This document shows positions 16,702 to 25,501 of a DNA stretch of 64,000 nt, piece after piece. Source of the DNA: Achromobacter sp. Root83 (GTDB lineage Bacteria > Pseudomonadota > Gammaproteobacteria > Burkholderiales > Burkholderiaceae_B); NCBI RefSeq assembly GCF_001428845.1, contig NZ_LMIU01000028.1, forward strand, positions 62,001 to 126,000, given 5' to 3'. A model generated the notes under the pieces. It did no database searches, was not told the DNA's origin, and saw only the letters and a list, made by a program, of their open reading frames with translations. Within the stretch, counting starts at the first letter, position 1. The number at the start of each line of letters is the position of its first letter. Both the position numbers and the translations under genes were made by a program.

Positions 16702-17133
16702 CTATCCGCCCGCGCCGCTCATCCGCTGCAGCCACGCCGGCCGGGGCGACGCGTCCAGCCAGTTCTTCACGATCAGCCCCAGCTCGGTATCGCCGGATAT
16801 GCGCAGGCGGCGCTGGAAGAACAAGGTGTCGGCATCGGTCTCGGCGCGCATCAGCGCCAGGAACTCGGCCAGCTTGGCGCCCAGTTCCAGCTCGGCGGGG
16901 CCACGGTTCCAGGCCGGGCGAAACGCCCCGTCCCGCACGACAAAGCTGCTGCGCAGTCCCAGATCCTCTACCGTGATGGCGAAGCTGCGCCCCTCCAGTT
17001 CAGCGGGGGGCTCCAGCCACTTGAGCCGGCGCGCCAGCTCCAGTCCCGCCACGAAGTGCAAGGACACCAGCGGCGCCGGTACGCGCCGGCCCACCTTGGC
17101 GACCAGCGAGGGCAGATTCAGCGCGGCGCTCAT
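16702..17133 (-). CDS. ubiT: UbiT: SCP2-domain lipid-binding factor for anaerobic ubiquinone synthesis
   Basis: A 143-residue SCP2-like protein: [35 protein letters not shown] and [47 protein letters not shown]. The GDTELGL segment is typical of UbiT. It binds isoprenoid quinone intermediates and works with UbiU and UbiV to make ubiquinone without oxygen. It overlaps the end of ubiV by four bases (ATGA) and is the last gene of ubiU-ubiV-ubiT on the minus strand. Co-location with the nitrate reductase locus fits its role in denitrifying or nitrate-respiring cells. Confidence 0.9.
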   Translation of the reverse strand: MSAALNLPSLVAKVGRRVPAPLVSLHFVAGLELARRLKWLEPPAELEGRSFAITVEDLGLRSSFVVRDGAFRPAWNRGPAELELGAKLAEFLALMRAETDADTLFFQRRLRISGDTELGLIVKNWLDASPRPAWLQRMSGAGG

Positions 17134-18023
17134 GCGGCGGCCTCCTGCAGGCCGATGCCTGCCTGCCCGTAGTAGTAGCCGTTGCAGCGGCCGATGCCGT
17201 CGGGTGGCGACACGGCCAGCGGCTTGCCGCCGCGCCGCGTGGCGTCCAGCGCGGCAATGGCTTCCAGCGTGCCCGCCGATTGAGGGCTGACGCGCAGCAC
17301 CTCCACGCCCATGCCCGCCAGTTCCGGCGCCTCGGCCAGCAGGTCCAGACAGGCCGCGGACTGCACCTGGATACCGTTGATGCCCAGGAACTCGCGCGAT
17401 TCACGCGTACGCATGTCCAGCCCGTCCGGATGTTCGATGCAGCGGAACCCGCAATCGTCTTTCTTCAGGCGGAAATGCCGCGCCGTGAAGCAGCGTGCCG
17501 AAAACGCCAGCGCCATCCTGCCCCACACCATGACCTCGGCCTGCATGCCGGCCGGGCGTTCGCGCAGCAGGCGCGCAAGGGTCGTGCCGTCCATTTCCAG
17601 CGGTGCGACGAAGCGCGCGGCCCCGCGGCTCGCCAGCCAGGCCAGCGTGCCGCCGTGATAGGCGTTGACGTGCGGTCCGGCCACGAACGCGCGGCCGCTC
17701 AAATGGCGCACCGCGCCAAGTTCGCCCGCCTCGACCATGAAATCCTGCTGCTCGCACAGCTTCTTCAGTGCGCTGGCCTCGGCGCCGGTTTCGATCAGGG
17801 TGCGGCCCGACAGCACGACGGTCTTGCCCATGGCCCGCAGATCGCGGGCCAGTTCCAGCCAATCCTCGGCGCGCAGTTCGTGCCGGCGGCTGCAGACCGT
17901 TTCGCCCACGTAGATGATGTCCGCCGGGCTCTCCGCCAGGGCGGCGTAGAAGTCCATCGTGCGCTGGCGCGGCCAGTAATAGAGCAAGGGGCCGACTGAA
18001 ATCTGGAATGGGATGGGGTTCAT
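17130..18023 (-). CDS. ubiV: UbiV: U32-family hydroxylation factor for anaerobic ubiquinone synthesis
   Basis: A 297-residue protein of the U32 peptidase-like family. C44 (ETVCSRRH), C178 (SARCFTAR), C191 and C195 ([12 protein letters not shown]) correspond to the four [4Fe-4S] ligands known in E. coli UbiV. The N-terminus ([11 protein letters not shown]) and the NGIQVQS segment also match. UbiU and UbiV form a heterodimer that carries out the ring hydroxylations using prephenate as oxygen source. The ATG at 18023 overlaps the ubiU stop as ATGA; an ATG at 18029 adds two residues. Confidence 0.92.
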   Translation of the reverse strand: MNPIPFQISVGPLLYYWPRQRTMDFYAALAESPADIIYVGETVCSRRHELRAEDWLELARDLRAMGKTVVLSGRTLIETGAEASALKKLCEQQDFMVEAGELGAVRHLSGRAFVAGPHVNAYHGGTLAWLASRGAARFVAPLEMDGTTLARLLRERPAGMQAEVMVWGRMALAFSARCFTARHFRLKKDDCGFRCIEHPDGLDMRTRESREFLGINGIQVQSAACLDLLAEAPELAGMGVEVLRVSPQSAGTLEAIAALDATRRGGKPLAVSPPDGIGRCNGYYYGQAGIGLQEAAA

Positions 18024-19015
18024 TTCCATGGACGTTCGAAAGCGCCTTGAGTGACTTGGGAACCCTCGGCATGGCGCGCCAGCATGGCGTTCCATTCGGG
18101 GCGCGGAGAGAAGCGCGCGGCGTCCGCGTGCGCGCTGTCCAGCGCGGCGCGCAAGGTGGACACCACCTGGGTGACGTAGGCCGGGCTGCGCTGGCGTCCT
18201 TCGATCTTGATGGCGGACACGCCCATTTGCGCCAGGCGCGGCAACAGGCCGATGGCGTTCAGGCTGGTGGGTTCCTCCAGCGCGTGGTCCGCCTGCCCGT
18301 CCACTTCGAAGCGGCCCTTACACAGCGTCGGATACGCGGCGGGCTCGCCGGGCTCGTAGCGGTCGATCAAAATTCCCGAAAGCCGCGCGTCCATGCGGCC
18401 GTCCTCTTCGACCCAGCGCACCGCGTGCGCGGGCGAACAGACGCCCTTGTTGTTGGGGGAATCGCCGGTGGCGTACGAGGACAGCAGGCAACGCCCTTCG
18501 GCCATGACGCACAGGCTGCCGAAGCCGAACACCTCGACCTCGACGCTGACGTTGCCGCAGATGCGGGCGACCTCGGCCAGCGTCAGCACGCGGGGCAGCA
18601 CCACGCGGCGGATGCCGAACTGTTCCTTCATCAGTTCGATGGCGTCGGCGTGGGTGGCGGAACCCTGCACGGACAAGTGCAAGCGCAGATCGGGGTAGCG
18701 GTCGCTGGCGTAGGCCAGCAGGCCCGGGTCCGCCATGATGACGGCGTCAGCGCCCAGGTCGTGCGCGGCGTCGACCGCGGCGCGCCATTCCTGCACCCTG
18801 CCCGCCTGCACGAAGGTGTTGATCGCGAACAGCACATGGCGGTTGCGCTGGTGCGCGAGTTCGACGCCTGCGCGGATGTCCGCTTCGGTGAAATTGAGCC
18901 CGGCGAAATTGCGGGCGTTCGTGGCGTTCTTGAGCCCGAGATAGACGGTGTCGGCGCCCGCCTCTATCGCTGCTTTCAAGGCGGCAAGGCTGCCGGCCGG
19001 GGCCACGAGCTCCAT
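18020..19015 (-). CDS. ubiU: UbiU: U32-family hydroxylation factor for anaerobic ubiquinone synthesis
   Basis: A 331-residue protein beginning [20 protein letters not shown]. With this start the cysteines are C169 (FGSLCVMAE), C176 (EGRCLLSS), C193 (KGVCSPAH) and C232 (YPTLCKGR), exactly the positions of the [4Fe-4S] ligands recalled for E. coli UbiU, which is also 331 residues. An upstream ATG at 19036 would add MENRTSP; the shorter start is preferred because of the length match and because an FNR-like box lies just upstream. The [12 protein letters not shown] motif is characteristic. First gene of ubiUVT. Confidence 0.92.
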   Translation of the reverse strand: MELVAPAGSLAALKAAIEAGADTVYLGLKNATNARNFAGLNFTEADIRAGVELAHQRNRHVLFAINTFVQAGRVQEWRAAVDAAHDLGADAVIMADPGLLAYASDRYPDLRLHLSVQGSATHADAIELMKEQFGIRRVVLPRVLTLAEVARICGNVSVEVEVFGFGSLCVMAEGRCLLSSYATGDSPNNKGVCSPAHAVRWVEEDGRMDARLSGILIDRYEPGEPAAYPTLCKGRFEVDGQADHALEEPTSLNAIGLLPRLAQMGVSAIKIEGRQRSPAYVTQVVSTLRAALDSAHADAARFSPRPEWNAMLARHAEGSQVTQGAFERPWK

Positions 19016-19071
19016 GGGAGAGGTTCGATTTTCCATGACGGCCAGTCTAGGGGCCGGCCGGCCTCGGGGCC

Positions 19072-19085
19072 TTGTCGAAGATCAA
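19072..19085. promoter_or_regulatory. FNR/ANR-like box upstream of ubiUVT
   Basis: On the minus strand the site reads TTGATCTTCGACAA, matching 8 of 10 defined bases of the FNR/ANR consensus TTGAT-N4-ATCAA. Its centre is about 63 bases before the preferred ubiU start at 19015. If it acts at the usual -41.5 position, transcription would begin near 19037, leaving a leader of about 22 bases. Oxygen-controlled expression is what the function of UbiUVT calls for. The match is seen; activity is inferred. Confidence 0.6.
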
Positions 19086-19113
19086 ACTGCGCGGGGCGCG
19101 CGCGTTTGACCGG

Positions 19114-19521
19114 TCAGCGATCCGCGCCTGGCTGTTGCGCTAGCGCCATGGCGAATCTGCCCTCGCCGACCGACCAGTCCGAGTAATCGTTCTCATGCAT
19201 GAAGATGAACACGTCCTTGGGCGCCACCCCGGCATTCGATTCAAGGTTGCGCGCAAGGCTGGCATAGAGTTCTCGCTTCATGGCGTCGCTGCGCCCGCGC
19301 CGCAGCGTGATCTCGACCACCACCACGCGATCCGAGCGGGCGATGCCATTGAATGTCCGGCTGCACCAGAATTGCGACGATTCATACTCGGCCACCATAT
19401 TGAAGAGTTCATCCTCCGGCATCCCGATGCTCTCCACCAACGCTCGATGGATGCCATCGACGATGCCCTGCCGCTGTTGCTGGCTGGTGTCTTTATGCAC
19501 GCTGGTCCGGATGAAAGGCAT
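19114..19521 (-). CDS. Tautomerase-superfamily protein (4-oxalocrotonate tautomerase-like)
   Basis: A 135-residue protein starting M-P-F-I-R, so removal of Met leaves Pro1, the catalytic base of the superfamily. The segment VHKDTSQQQRQGIVDGIHRALVESIGMPEDELFNMVAEYES and the later VVVEITLRRGRSDAMKRELYASL show the duplicated beta-alpha-beta unit. GAGGAAA precedes the ATG at 19521; a longer start would bury Pro1. Members isomerise or dehalogenate keto acids. It faces a divergent LysR gene, which is its likely regulator. The substrate is unknown. Confidence 0.82.
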   Translation of the reverse strand: MPFIRTSVHKDTSQQQRQGIVDGIHRALVESIGMPEDELFNMVAEYESSQFWCSRTFNGIARSDRVVVVEITLRRGRSDAMKRELYASLARNLESNAGVAPKDVFIFMHENDYSDWSVGEGRFAMALAQQPGADR

Positions 19522-19636
19522 GTGATTTTTCCTCGACATTGAAATTCATGGCTTAATCGGTGATGTGCATTTTGCCGGCTTGATATACCCAGAGGAATCG
19601 ATATTTCCTGCTTTCCTATTTGCCTAAAACTCACAT

Positions 19637-20581
19637 ATGAAACGACATCTCCCGCCATTGAACGCGTTGCGTGCCTTCGAGGCCGCCGCGCGGCTGGGCA
19701 GGATGACGGCCGCCGCCGATGAGCTGGCCGTTACGCCGGGCGCAATCAGCCGCCAGGTCCTGCTGCTTGAATCAAGAATGGGAGTTCGGCTGTTCGAGGG
19801 GTCCAAGAGCAAGCCTCAATTGACCGCCGCGGGACAGATATTGCTTCCCGCCCTGTCTTCGGCTCTGGATCAGATCGAAGCCGCCGTGCGCGCCGTAAGT
19901 GACATAGACCATGGAACGCTGGACGTTTCATGTTTCAGCACCTTCACGGTCAAATGGTTGATTCCACGCCTGTACCATTTCAACGCGCTGCATCCCGACA
20001 TCGAAGTCAGGCTCAGCGCGGCCGAGCGGTCCGCCGATATCGACCGCGAGCGCTACGACCTGGTCATCGCGGTCGATGAAGCGACGCACGCGGACCACGC
20101 CGAGACGCTGCCGCTATTCCCCGAATGGCTGGGCCTGGTGCTGGCGCCGTCGCTGGCGGTGCGCATCAAGCTGCGAAAACCGGCGGATGTGGCCCGCAAA
20201 CCGCTGCTGCATACGAAAACCCGCTCGAACGCTTGGGAGATGTGGAGCAATTCCGTTGGGTACAGCCTCCCCCACGCGCCCGGTCCGGAGTTTGAGCACT
20301 ATTACTTCACGATCGAGGCTGCGATCGGAGGCCTGGGAATCTGCGTTGCGCCCTGGCACCTGGTCATCGACGATATCCGGAACGGCCGTCTGATCGCGCC
20401 CCTTGGATTCCAGCCCAGCGGATACCAGTATGTGGCCAAACGGCTGCGCCATCCCAACAAGCGCTTGGATGAATTCTGCGCCTGGCTGCTGCGTCAGGCG
20501 CAGGAGACGCCGTCACCGCAGGACCGCATCGATTGGTCCACGGGCGTGGGCAGAACCGGCATGCGGTCCAGCCCGCCCTGA
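19637..20581 (+). CDS. LysR-type transcriptional regulator (GcvA-like subgroup)
   Basis: A 314-residue regulator. The N-terminal winged HTH reads LPPLNALRAFEAAARLGRMTAAADELAVTPGAISRQVLLLESRMGVRLFEG; the PPLNALRAFEA opening and the LAVTPGAISRQ recognition helix are typical of the GcvA/AmpR branch. The C-terminal effector domain (about 95-300) begins GTLDVSCFSTFTVKWLIPRL and contains IEAAIGGLGICVAPW. It is divergent from the tautomerase gene, with 115 bases between the two starts, so it probably controls that gene. It converges on narL with a hairpin between. Confidence 0.88.
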   Translation: MKRHLPPLNALRAFEAAARLGRMTAAADELAVTPGAISRQVLLLESRMGVRLFEGSKSKPQLTAAGQILLPALSSALDQIEAAVRAVSDIDHGTLDVSCFSTFTVKWLIPRLYHFNALHPDIEVRLSAAERSADIDRERYDLVIAVDEATHADHAETLPLFPEWLGLVLAPSLAVRIKLRKPADVARKPLLHTKTRSNAWEMWSNSVGYSLPHAPGPEFEHYYFTIEAAIGGLGICVAPWHLVIDDIRNGRLIAPLGFQPSGYQYVAKRLRHPNKRLDEFCAWLLRQAQETPSPQDRIDWSTGVGRTGMRSSPP

Positions 20582-20592
20582 AAACGCAGGGC

Positions 20593-20617
20593 CGGCGTCC
20601 GGCATTCCAGGACGCCG
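20593..20617. terminator. Hairpin between LysR and narL ends
   Basis: CGGCGTCC (20593-20600) pairs with GGACGCCG (20610-20617) across a nine-base loop, between the convergent LysR and narL genes. No long T-tract on either strand, so termination may be partial or Rho-assisted. Confidence 0.5.
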
Positions 20618-20633
20618 CGCGGGAAGCGCCGCC

Positions 20634-21296
20634 CTATTCCTCGGTGTACAGCCCGCGCTCCACCGCATACACGGCGACCTGCACCCGGCTGGTCAGGTTC
20701 AGTTTCTTCAGCACGTTCTGCACATGGATCTTGACCGTGCTTTCGCTGACGTCCAGTTCCCGGGCGATGACCTTGTTGCTGGCGCCGCGCGCCAGCCATT
20801 GCACGATCTGGGTCTCTCTTGCGGTCAGGCGGTGGCGTTCGGCGCTGCCGGGCGGCTGCGGGGCCTGGTTGGCCTGCCCGCGGAACTGTTCCACCAGCTT
20901 GGCCGTCATGCTGTCGGCGATCACGGCCTCGCCACCGGCCGCGCGGCGGATGGCGGAGACCAGGGCGTCGGCGTCGATGTTCTTCACCAGATAGCCTCGG
21001 GCGCCGTCGCGCAGCGCCTGGCCGAGTTCGTCGGCTTCTTCCGACACCGTCAGGATGATGACCGCGCAGGACGGCAGGTCCTGGGTCAGCAGCTGCAGCG
21101 TTTCCAGCCCGGACAGCCCCGGCAGGTTCAGGTCCAGCAGCACCACGTCGGGCTTGAGTTCCTTGGCGCGCTTCAGGCCTTCGACCCCGTCGCCCGCCTC
21201 GGCCACGACCTCGAAGTCGGGCTGGCGCTGCAGCAGCAGGCGGACCCCTGATCGGAACAGGGTGTGGTCGTCGACGAGCAGGATACGGATGGGCAT
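20634..21296 (-). CDS. narL: Nitrate/nitrite response regulator NarL
   Basis: A 220-residue NarL/FixJ regulator. Receiver domain 1-125 with acidic pair D9/D10, phosphorylation site D55 (VVLLDLNLPG), T/S switch in IILTVSEE and lysine in GYLVKNID. The LuxR-type HTH is at about 153-215: LTARETQIVQWLARGASNKVIARELDVSESTVKIHVQNVLKKL. Phosphorylated by the adjacent NarX, it would bind NarL heptamers and control nitrate-respiration genes. It starts 13 bases after the narX stop and ends the nar unit. The LVKNID and ESTVKIHVQN sequences support NarL over a generic member. Confidence 0.92.
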   Translation of the reverse strand: MPIRILLVDDHTLFRSGVRLLLQRQPDFEVVAEAGDGVEGLKRAKELKPDVVLLDLNLPGLSGLETLQLLTQDLPSCAVIILTVSEEADELGQALRDGARGYLVKNIDADALVSAIRRAAGGEAVIADSMTAKLVEQFRGQANQAPQPPGSAERHRLTARETQIVQWLARGASNKVIARELDVSESTVKIHVQNVLKKLNLTSRVQVAVYAVERGLYTEE

Positions 21297-21309
21297 GATG
21301 TGAAAAATG

Positions 21310-23247
21310 TCAGGCGGCCTGGCGTTCGCTGCCGGGCAGGGTCAGGGCGACGCGGGTGCCGGCGCCGGGCTGCGATTCGAGTTTGATCAGGGCGTGCATG
21401 CGGGCCGCGCGTTCCCGCATGATGTGCAGTCCCACATGGGACTCGCCGCGTTCAGCGACGTCGGCCGGGTCGTAGCCCTGGCCGTTGTCGGCGATCAACA
21501 GCGTGAAGTCGCGGTCGTTGGCCACCGCGATGCGCACGCGGCTGGCCTCGGAATGCTTGCGCACATTGGACAGCGCCTCTTGCAGGATGAACAGCACCTG
21601 CAGTTGCTGCTCGGGCGGCAGCGGCGCGCCCTCGCCCTGGCTGAACTGCAGATCGGTATCGATGCTGGTCTGGCGGCGGAACCGGGCCACGGTGTCTTCG
21701 ATGGCGGCTTGCAGGTCGCCCTGGGACAGCTTGCTGCGGAAGTTGGTCAGCAGCTCGCGCACATCCTGGTAGCTTTCATCCACGCCCGTGCGCAGGAGCG
21801 GCAGGATCTCGCTGATCTCGTCTTCGTCGCCGCGCTTGATCGCGGCGTCGAGCATCTGCAATTGCAGATTCAGGAAGTTCAGCCCTTGCGCCAGGCTGTC
21901 GTGCAGGCCCTGGGCCACCAGGCCCCGCTCCTGCACCACGGCAAGCTGCCGGGCCTGCGCGCTCAGGCGCCGGTTGTCCAGCGCCACGCCCAGATGCTGG
22001 CCCAGCGTTTCCAGCAGCTGCGAATCCGACGCCAGCAGGCGGCGCTGGCGCCGGAAATGCAGGGAATAAGAGCCCAGGACCTCGTCACGGGTGACGATGC
22101 GGAACACCGCCACGCTGGCAAAGCCTTCGCGCTGGCAGCTCAGATCCATTTCCGGCGGCGTCTGGCGGAAGTCCTGGATGACGATGACCCCCGCCTGGCG
22201 GGTGGCGACGCCGCAATAGCAGTCGTCCACCTTCATGCAGTGCTCGGCTTCGACGAGTTCGTCGGACAGCCCCACCGACACCACCAGGTTGAGCTTTTCG
22301 TTGTTGGGATCGAGCGCGCGGATGCTGCCGGCGTCGGCATCGAACTGCAGCATGACGCGGCGCAGGAAGCCGTCGCACATCGCCTCGATCTCGTTGGGCT
22401 GGTTCAGGAAGGCCGCCATGTCGTACAGCGCCCCGATGTCGCGGTTCTGCGCGGCCAACTGGGCGGTCTTGAGCTCCACCCGCTGCTCCAGGCTGGTGTA
22501 CAGGTCTTGCAGCTCATCCGCCATGCGGTTGTAGCCCCGCGCCAGCACGCCGAACTCGTCCTTGCTTTCCACCGGCAGCCGGGTGCTGAACTCGCGGTCG
22601 GCCATGCGCTGCAGGCCGTCGCGCAGGCGCAGGACCGGCGAAATGATCCACAGATACAGCAGGTAGATCATCGCGAGCGTGCCCGCGCTGGCGATGGCGG
22701 CAAGCACGCCCTGCGACAGGCGCAGCGACGTCGTCTTGCCGGCATTGTCCTGTTCGATCATGCGCACCAGCGTGTCCGCCTTGGCGACAAAGTCCGGCAG
22801 GGTTTCCAGGTAGGTGGCGGCATCGGGTTGCGTGAGCGCGCGCAGCGCCGCCGGCTTCATGATGTCGCGCCAGTAGGCGGACACGTCGTGCCATTGGGCG
22901 CGGATGGCCTCGTCGTTGGGGATGAACAGCGGACGGGCCGGATTGCCGCGCGCCAGGCGCGCGATGGTCTCGTCCAGGATCATGATCTGCTCGTTGGTGC
23001 GGACCTCGCGCCCCGCCTGCGGCCGCATCAGTTCCACCGCCACCCGGTTGGCCCGCATGCGCAGGCTGCCGGTGTCGTTGATGGCCGCGCCCGCGCCTTC
23101 GAGCTGCCAGGACAGCCAGAGCGTCCAGCTCACCATGGCCAGCACCACCACCAGCGCCAGCAGCGAACTGGCCACGATGCGGGTGGACAGGCGGTGCCTG
23201 GGCGACGGCAGTCCGTCGGGGTCGGCGGTGGAATCGGTGGACGTCAT
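21310..23247 (-). CDS. narX: Nitrate/nitrite sensor histidine kinase NarX
   Basis: A 645-residue sensor kinase. Two membrane helices (about 24-46 and 181-203) flank a periplasmic domain containing the P-box INDTGSLRMRANRVAVELM (56-74), the nitrate-binding signature of NarX/NarQ. HAMP follows (about 204-256), then a GAF-like central module (about 275-425) with a cysteine cluster (C337, C343, C345, C371), then HisKA_3 with phospho-accepting H449 (GLHDSLAQGLN) and an ATPase domain with NVRKHSEAS and DNGQGY. The ATG at 23247 is chosen because it places the first helix near the N-terminus. It may be read from the nar operon and from its own promoter in the 94-base gap after mobB. Confidence 0.92.
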   Translation of the reverse strand: MTSTDSTADPDGLPSPRHRLSTRIVASSLLALVVVLAMVSWTLWLSWQLEGAGAAINDTGSLRMRANRVAVELMRPQAGREVRTNEQIMILDETIARLARGNPARPLFIPNDEAIRAQWHDVSAYWRDIMKPAALRALTQPDAATYLETLPDFVAKADTLVRMIEQDNAGKTTSLRLSQGVLAAIASAGTLAMIYLLYLWIISPVLRLRDGLQRMADREFSTRLPVESKDEFGVLARGYNRMADELQDLYTSLEQRVELKTAQLAAQNRDIGALYDMAAFLNQPNEIEAMCDGFLRRVMLQFDADAGSIRALDPNNEKLNLVVSVGLSDELVEAEHCMKVDDCYCGVATRQAGVIVIQDFRQTPPEMDLSCQREGFASVAVFRIVTRDEVLGSYSLHFRRQRRLLASDSQLLETLGQHLGVALDNRRLSAQARQLAVVQERGLVAQGLHDSLAQGLNFLNLQLQMLDAAIKRGDEDEISEILPLLRTGVDESYQDVRELLTNFRSKLSQGDLQAAIEDTVARFRRQTSIDTDLQFSQGEGAPLPPEQQLQVLFILQEALSNVRKHSEASRVRIAVANDRDFTLLIADNGQGYDPADVAERGESHVGLHIMRERAARMHALIKLESQPGAGTRVALTLPGSERQAA

Positions 23248-23341
23248 CAATCTCGGGGCTTGGCGGGCATATCGGGTATCAGTGTAGTCGGTTCCCGCCG
23301 GCATCCCGCCGCCGGCGCCCTGCGCGCCCAGGCGCGCGCGT

Positions 23342-23839
23342 TCAGCCCAGCCCAAGGCTGCGGCACACAAATTCCACGACCTGCGCGGGGTCGTTCAGCG
23401 GCAGGCATGGCACGCCAGCATCCAGCGGCGCGTCGGTCACGACCGCCAGAAAACCGCCGTCCTCGGCGTGCAGCGGCGGTTTGCCCAGCGCCGGGCGGTA
23501 GACCTCGATGCGCGGAATCGCGGCCTGCTTGAAGCCTTCGACCAGCACCAGGTCGGCCGGCGTCAGGCGGGCGAGCTGCGCATCGAGCGAGGGCTCGGGC
23601 GCATCGCGCAGTTCGTGCACGATCGCATAGCGGTAAGGCGACGCCACCATCACTTCCTGAGCCCCCGCAAGGCGGAAGCGCGCGCTGTCCTTGCCGGGCG
23701 GCTCCATCTGGAAGTCATGGTGGCTGTGCTTGATGACGTTGACCCGCAGGCCGCGCGCGCCCAGCAGCGGCAGCATCGCCTCGATCAGGGTGGTTTTGCC
23801 GCTGCCGGAGCGGCCGGCGATACCGAATACTGGGGTCAT
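23342..23839 (-). CDS. mobB: Molybdopterin-guanine dinucleotide biosynthesis adaptor MobB
   Basis: A 165-residue P-loop GTPase-like protein. Walker A is [10 protein letters not shown] near residues 8-17; [20 protein letters not shown] and [19 protein letters not shown] are the typical MobB segments. MobB assists MobA in attaching GMP to molybdopterin to form the bis-MGD cofactor used by NarG. The start overlaps the carbonic anhydrase stop by ATGA. MobA itself is not in the window. Confidence 0.9.
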   Translation of the reverse strand: MTPVFGIAGRSGSGKTTLIEAMLPLLGARGLRVNVIKHSHHDFQMEPPGKDSARFRLAGAQEVMVASPYRYAIVHELRDAPEPSLDAQLARLTPADLVLVEGFKQAAIPRIEVYRPALGKPPLHAEDGGFLAVVTDAPLDAGVPCLPLNDPAQVVEFVCRSLGLG

Positions 23840-24501
23840 ATGAGGGCTTGTTCCGTCAGCAAGGGACACACGATGGGCAAAAAAGTGTCCGCCCGCGGCG
23901 AGTATGCCAGCAAAGCGCCCGCCACCAGGTCGAAGTACCAGCCGTGCAGGGTCAGGCCTCCCGCCTCGACCGCCCGCCGGACAAACGGCAGGTCTTCCAG
24001 GTTGCGCAGCGAGATCAGGATGGATGCCTGCTCGCAGGCGCGGCGGCGCTCGGCGTCCGACGCTGCCGGCATCTGCCGCAGCACGCGTTCGCGCGCCGGT
24101 TCGGCGATGTCCATCCAGCGCTCCAGGTAATCGGTTTCGCCGTCGCCGCGGATGCGCCGTTCCATCAGCGCCCGGATGCCGCCGCACTGCGCATGGCCCA
24201 GCACGATGATGCGGCTGACCTGAAGCTGCTCGACCGCGAACTGGATCGCGGCCAGCACGCCCTGCAGGCCCCGGTCCTTGCTGGCCGGCGGCACCAGATT
24301 CGCCACATTGCGCACGGTGAAGATATCGCCGGGGTCGCAACCCAGCAGCATGGCGGGATCCACCCGCGAATCGCAGCAGCCGATCAGCAAGGTGCTGGGA
24401 TGCTGCCCGTCGCGCAGGTTGCGGTACAGGGACGGCGCGTCCTCGTAATACTGCTGCTGAAAGCGCTGGAAGCCGTCGATAAGGCGTTCGATGTCGCCCA
24501 T
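23836..24501 (-). CDS. can: Beta-class carbonic anhydrase
   Basis: A 221-residue beta-carbonic anhydrase. Zinc ligands are C42 and D44 ([10 protein letters not shown]44-R46 is the gating pair) with H103 and C106 (GHAQCGGI); [12 protein letters not shown] is the conserved helix-loop. It interconverts CO2 and bicarbonate. The ATG at 24501 follows the moaA stop by one base, and its ribosome binding site GGAGG is formed by the last two glycine codons of moaA. It overlaps mobB downstream. Its place inside a nitrate-reductase and molybdenum-cofactor operon is unusual; it may support pH or bicarbonate balance during anaerobic growth, which is inference. Confidence 0.93.
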   Translation of the reverse strand: MGDIERLIDGFQRFQQQYYEDAPSLYRNLRDGQHPSTLLIGCCDSRVDPAMLLGCDPGDIFTVRNVANLVPPASKDRGLQGVLAAIQFAVEQLQVSRIIVLGHAQCGGIRALMERRIRGDGETDYLERWMDIAEPARERVLRQMPAASDAERRRACEQASILISLRNLEDLPFVRRAVEAGGLTLHGWYFDLVAGALLAYSPRADTFLPIVCPLLTEQALI

Positions 24502-24502
24502 G

Positions 24503-25501
24503 TCAGCCTCCCGTCTGCGCCATGAAGCGCACAATGCGTTCCGGGCGGCTGACAAAATCATGGCGTTCCGGCTTGGCGGCGATGCCCGCAAGAATCGCCT
24601 GTGTCAGGTCGGCGTCGCTGGCCCCGGCGCGCAGCAGGCGGCCCAGCGGCACCTGGTCTTCCTGGCCCAGGCACAGGTACAGGGTGCCGTCCACCCCCAG
24701 CCTGACGCGGTTGCAGCTTGCACAGAAGTGGCGCGACATCGGGGTGATCACGCCCAGCACCGGCGCGCCGTGGCCGGCGGTCCAGTAGCGGGCCGGGCCG
24801 TTGCCCGTCCCCGCCAAGGCGGGCAGCAGGCCGGCCTCGGCCGCCAGCCGCGCGCCCATGGCGTTCAGGTCGGTATGCGAAAAGCCCCGGCCGCATTCGC
24901 CCATGGGCATGGGTTCGATCAGCCGCAGCACGAAGCCCTGCTCCACCGCGTAGGACAGCAGGCGCCGGACCTCGGCCTCGGGCGTGGCGGCATGCACCAC
25001 GCTGTTGAGCTTGATCGGCGCGAAGCCGGCCTGCCGGGCGGCGGCCAACCCGGCCAGCACGGCGTCCAGGCAGTCGCGCCCGGTGATCTGGCTGAACGCC
25101 GCGGCGTCCAGCGTGTCCAGGCTGATGTTCAGGCGGCTGACGCCCGCCGCGCGCAGCGCTTGCGCATGGCGGACAAGTTGCGTCGCGTTGGTGGACACGG
25201 ACAGGTCGCGCAGGCCGCGCATGGCGGCGATGGCGCCTGCCAGCCCGCTCACGCCACGCCGCAGCAGTGGCTCGCCGCCCGTGAGCCTGACCTTGCTGAC
25301 GCCCAGGCCCACGAACAGCCCGACCAGCCGGGCCATTTCGTCATGGCTCATCCAGTTGGCCGGGGTTTCGAAGCCCTTGAAATCCTTGGGCAGGCAATAG
25401 CTGCAACGCAGGTCGCAGCGGTCCGTGACGGACACGCGCAGGTAATCGATGCGGCGCCCGAAACCGTCCTTCAGTGGTCCCGCAGCCGGCTCGTCCATCA
25501 T
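24503..25501 (-). CDS. moaA: GTP 3',8-cyclase MoaA (molybdenum cofactor, first step)
   Basis: A 332-residue radical SAM enzyme. C29, C33 and C36 (DRCDLRCSYCLP) hold the SAM-binding [4Fe-4S] cluster; the C-terminal cluster is held by cysteines in FCASCNRVRLGVDGTLYLC. The chain ends in the essential Gly-Gly (QTGG). It turns GTP into 3',8-cyclo-GTP, which MoaC converts to cPMP; moaC is not in this window. Its start overlaps the ppiC stop as ATGA. An operon-linked moaA beside narI is common in denitrifying proteobacteria and raises cofactor supply when nitrate reductase is made. Confidence 0.95.
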   Translation of the reverse strand: MMDEPAAGPLKDGFGRRIDYLRVSVTDRCDLRCSYCLPKDFKGFETPANWMSHDEMARLVGLFVGLGVSKVRLTGGEPLLRRGVSGLAGAIAAMRGLRDLSVSTNATQLVRHAQALRAAGVSRLNISLDTLDAAAFSQITGRDCLDAVLAGLAAARQAGFAPIKLNSVVHAATPEAEVRRLLSYAVEQGFVLRLIEPMPMGECGRGFSHTDLNAMGARLAAEAGLLPALAGTGNGPARYWTAGHGAPVLGVITPMSRHFCASCNRVRLGVDGTLYLCLGQEDQVPLGRLLRAGASDADLTQAILAGIAAKPERHDFVSRPERIVRFMAQTGG

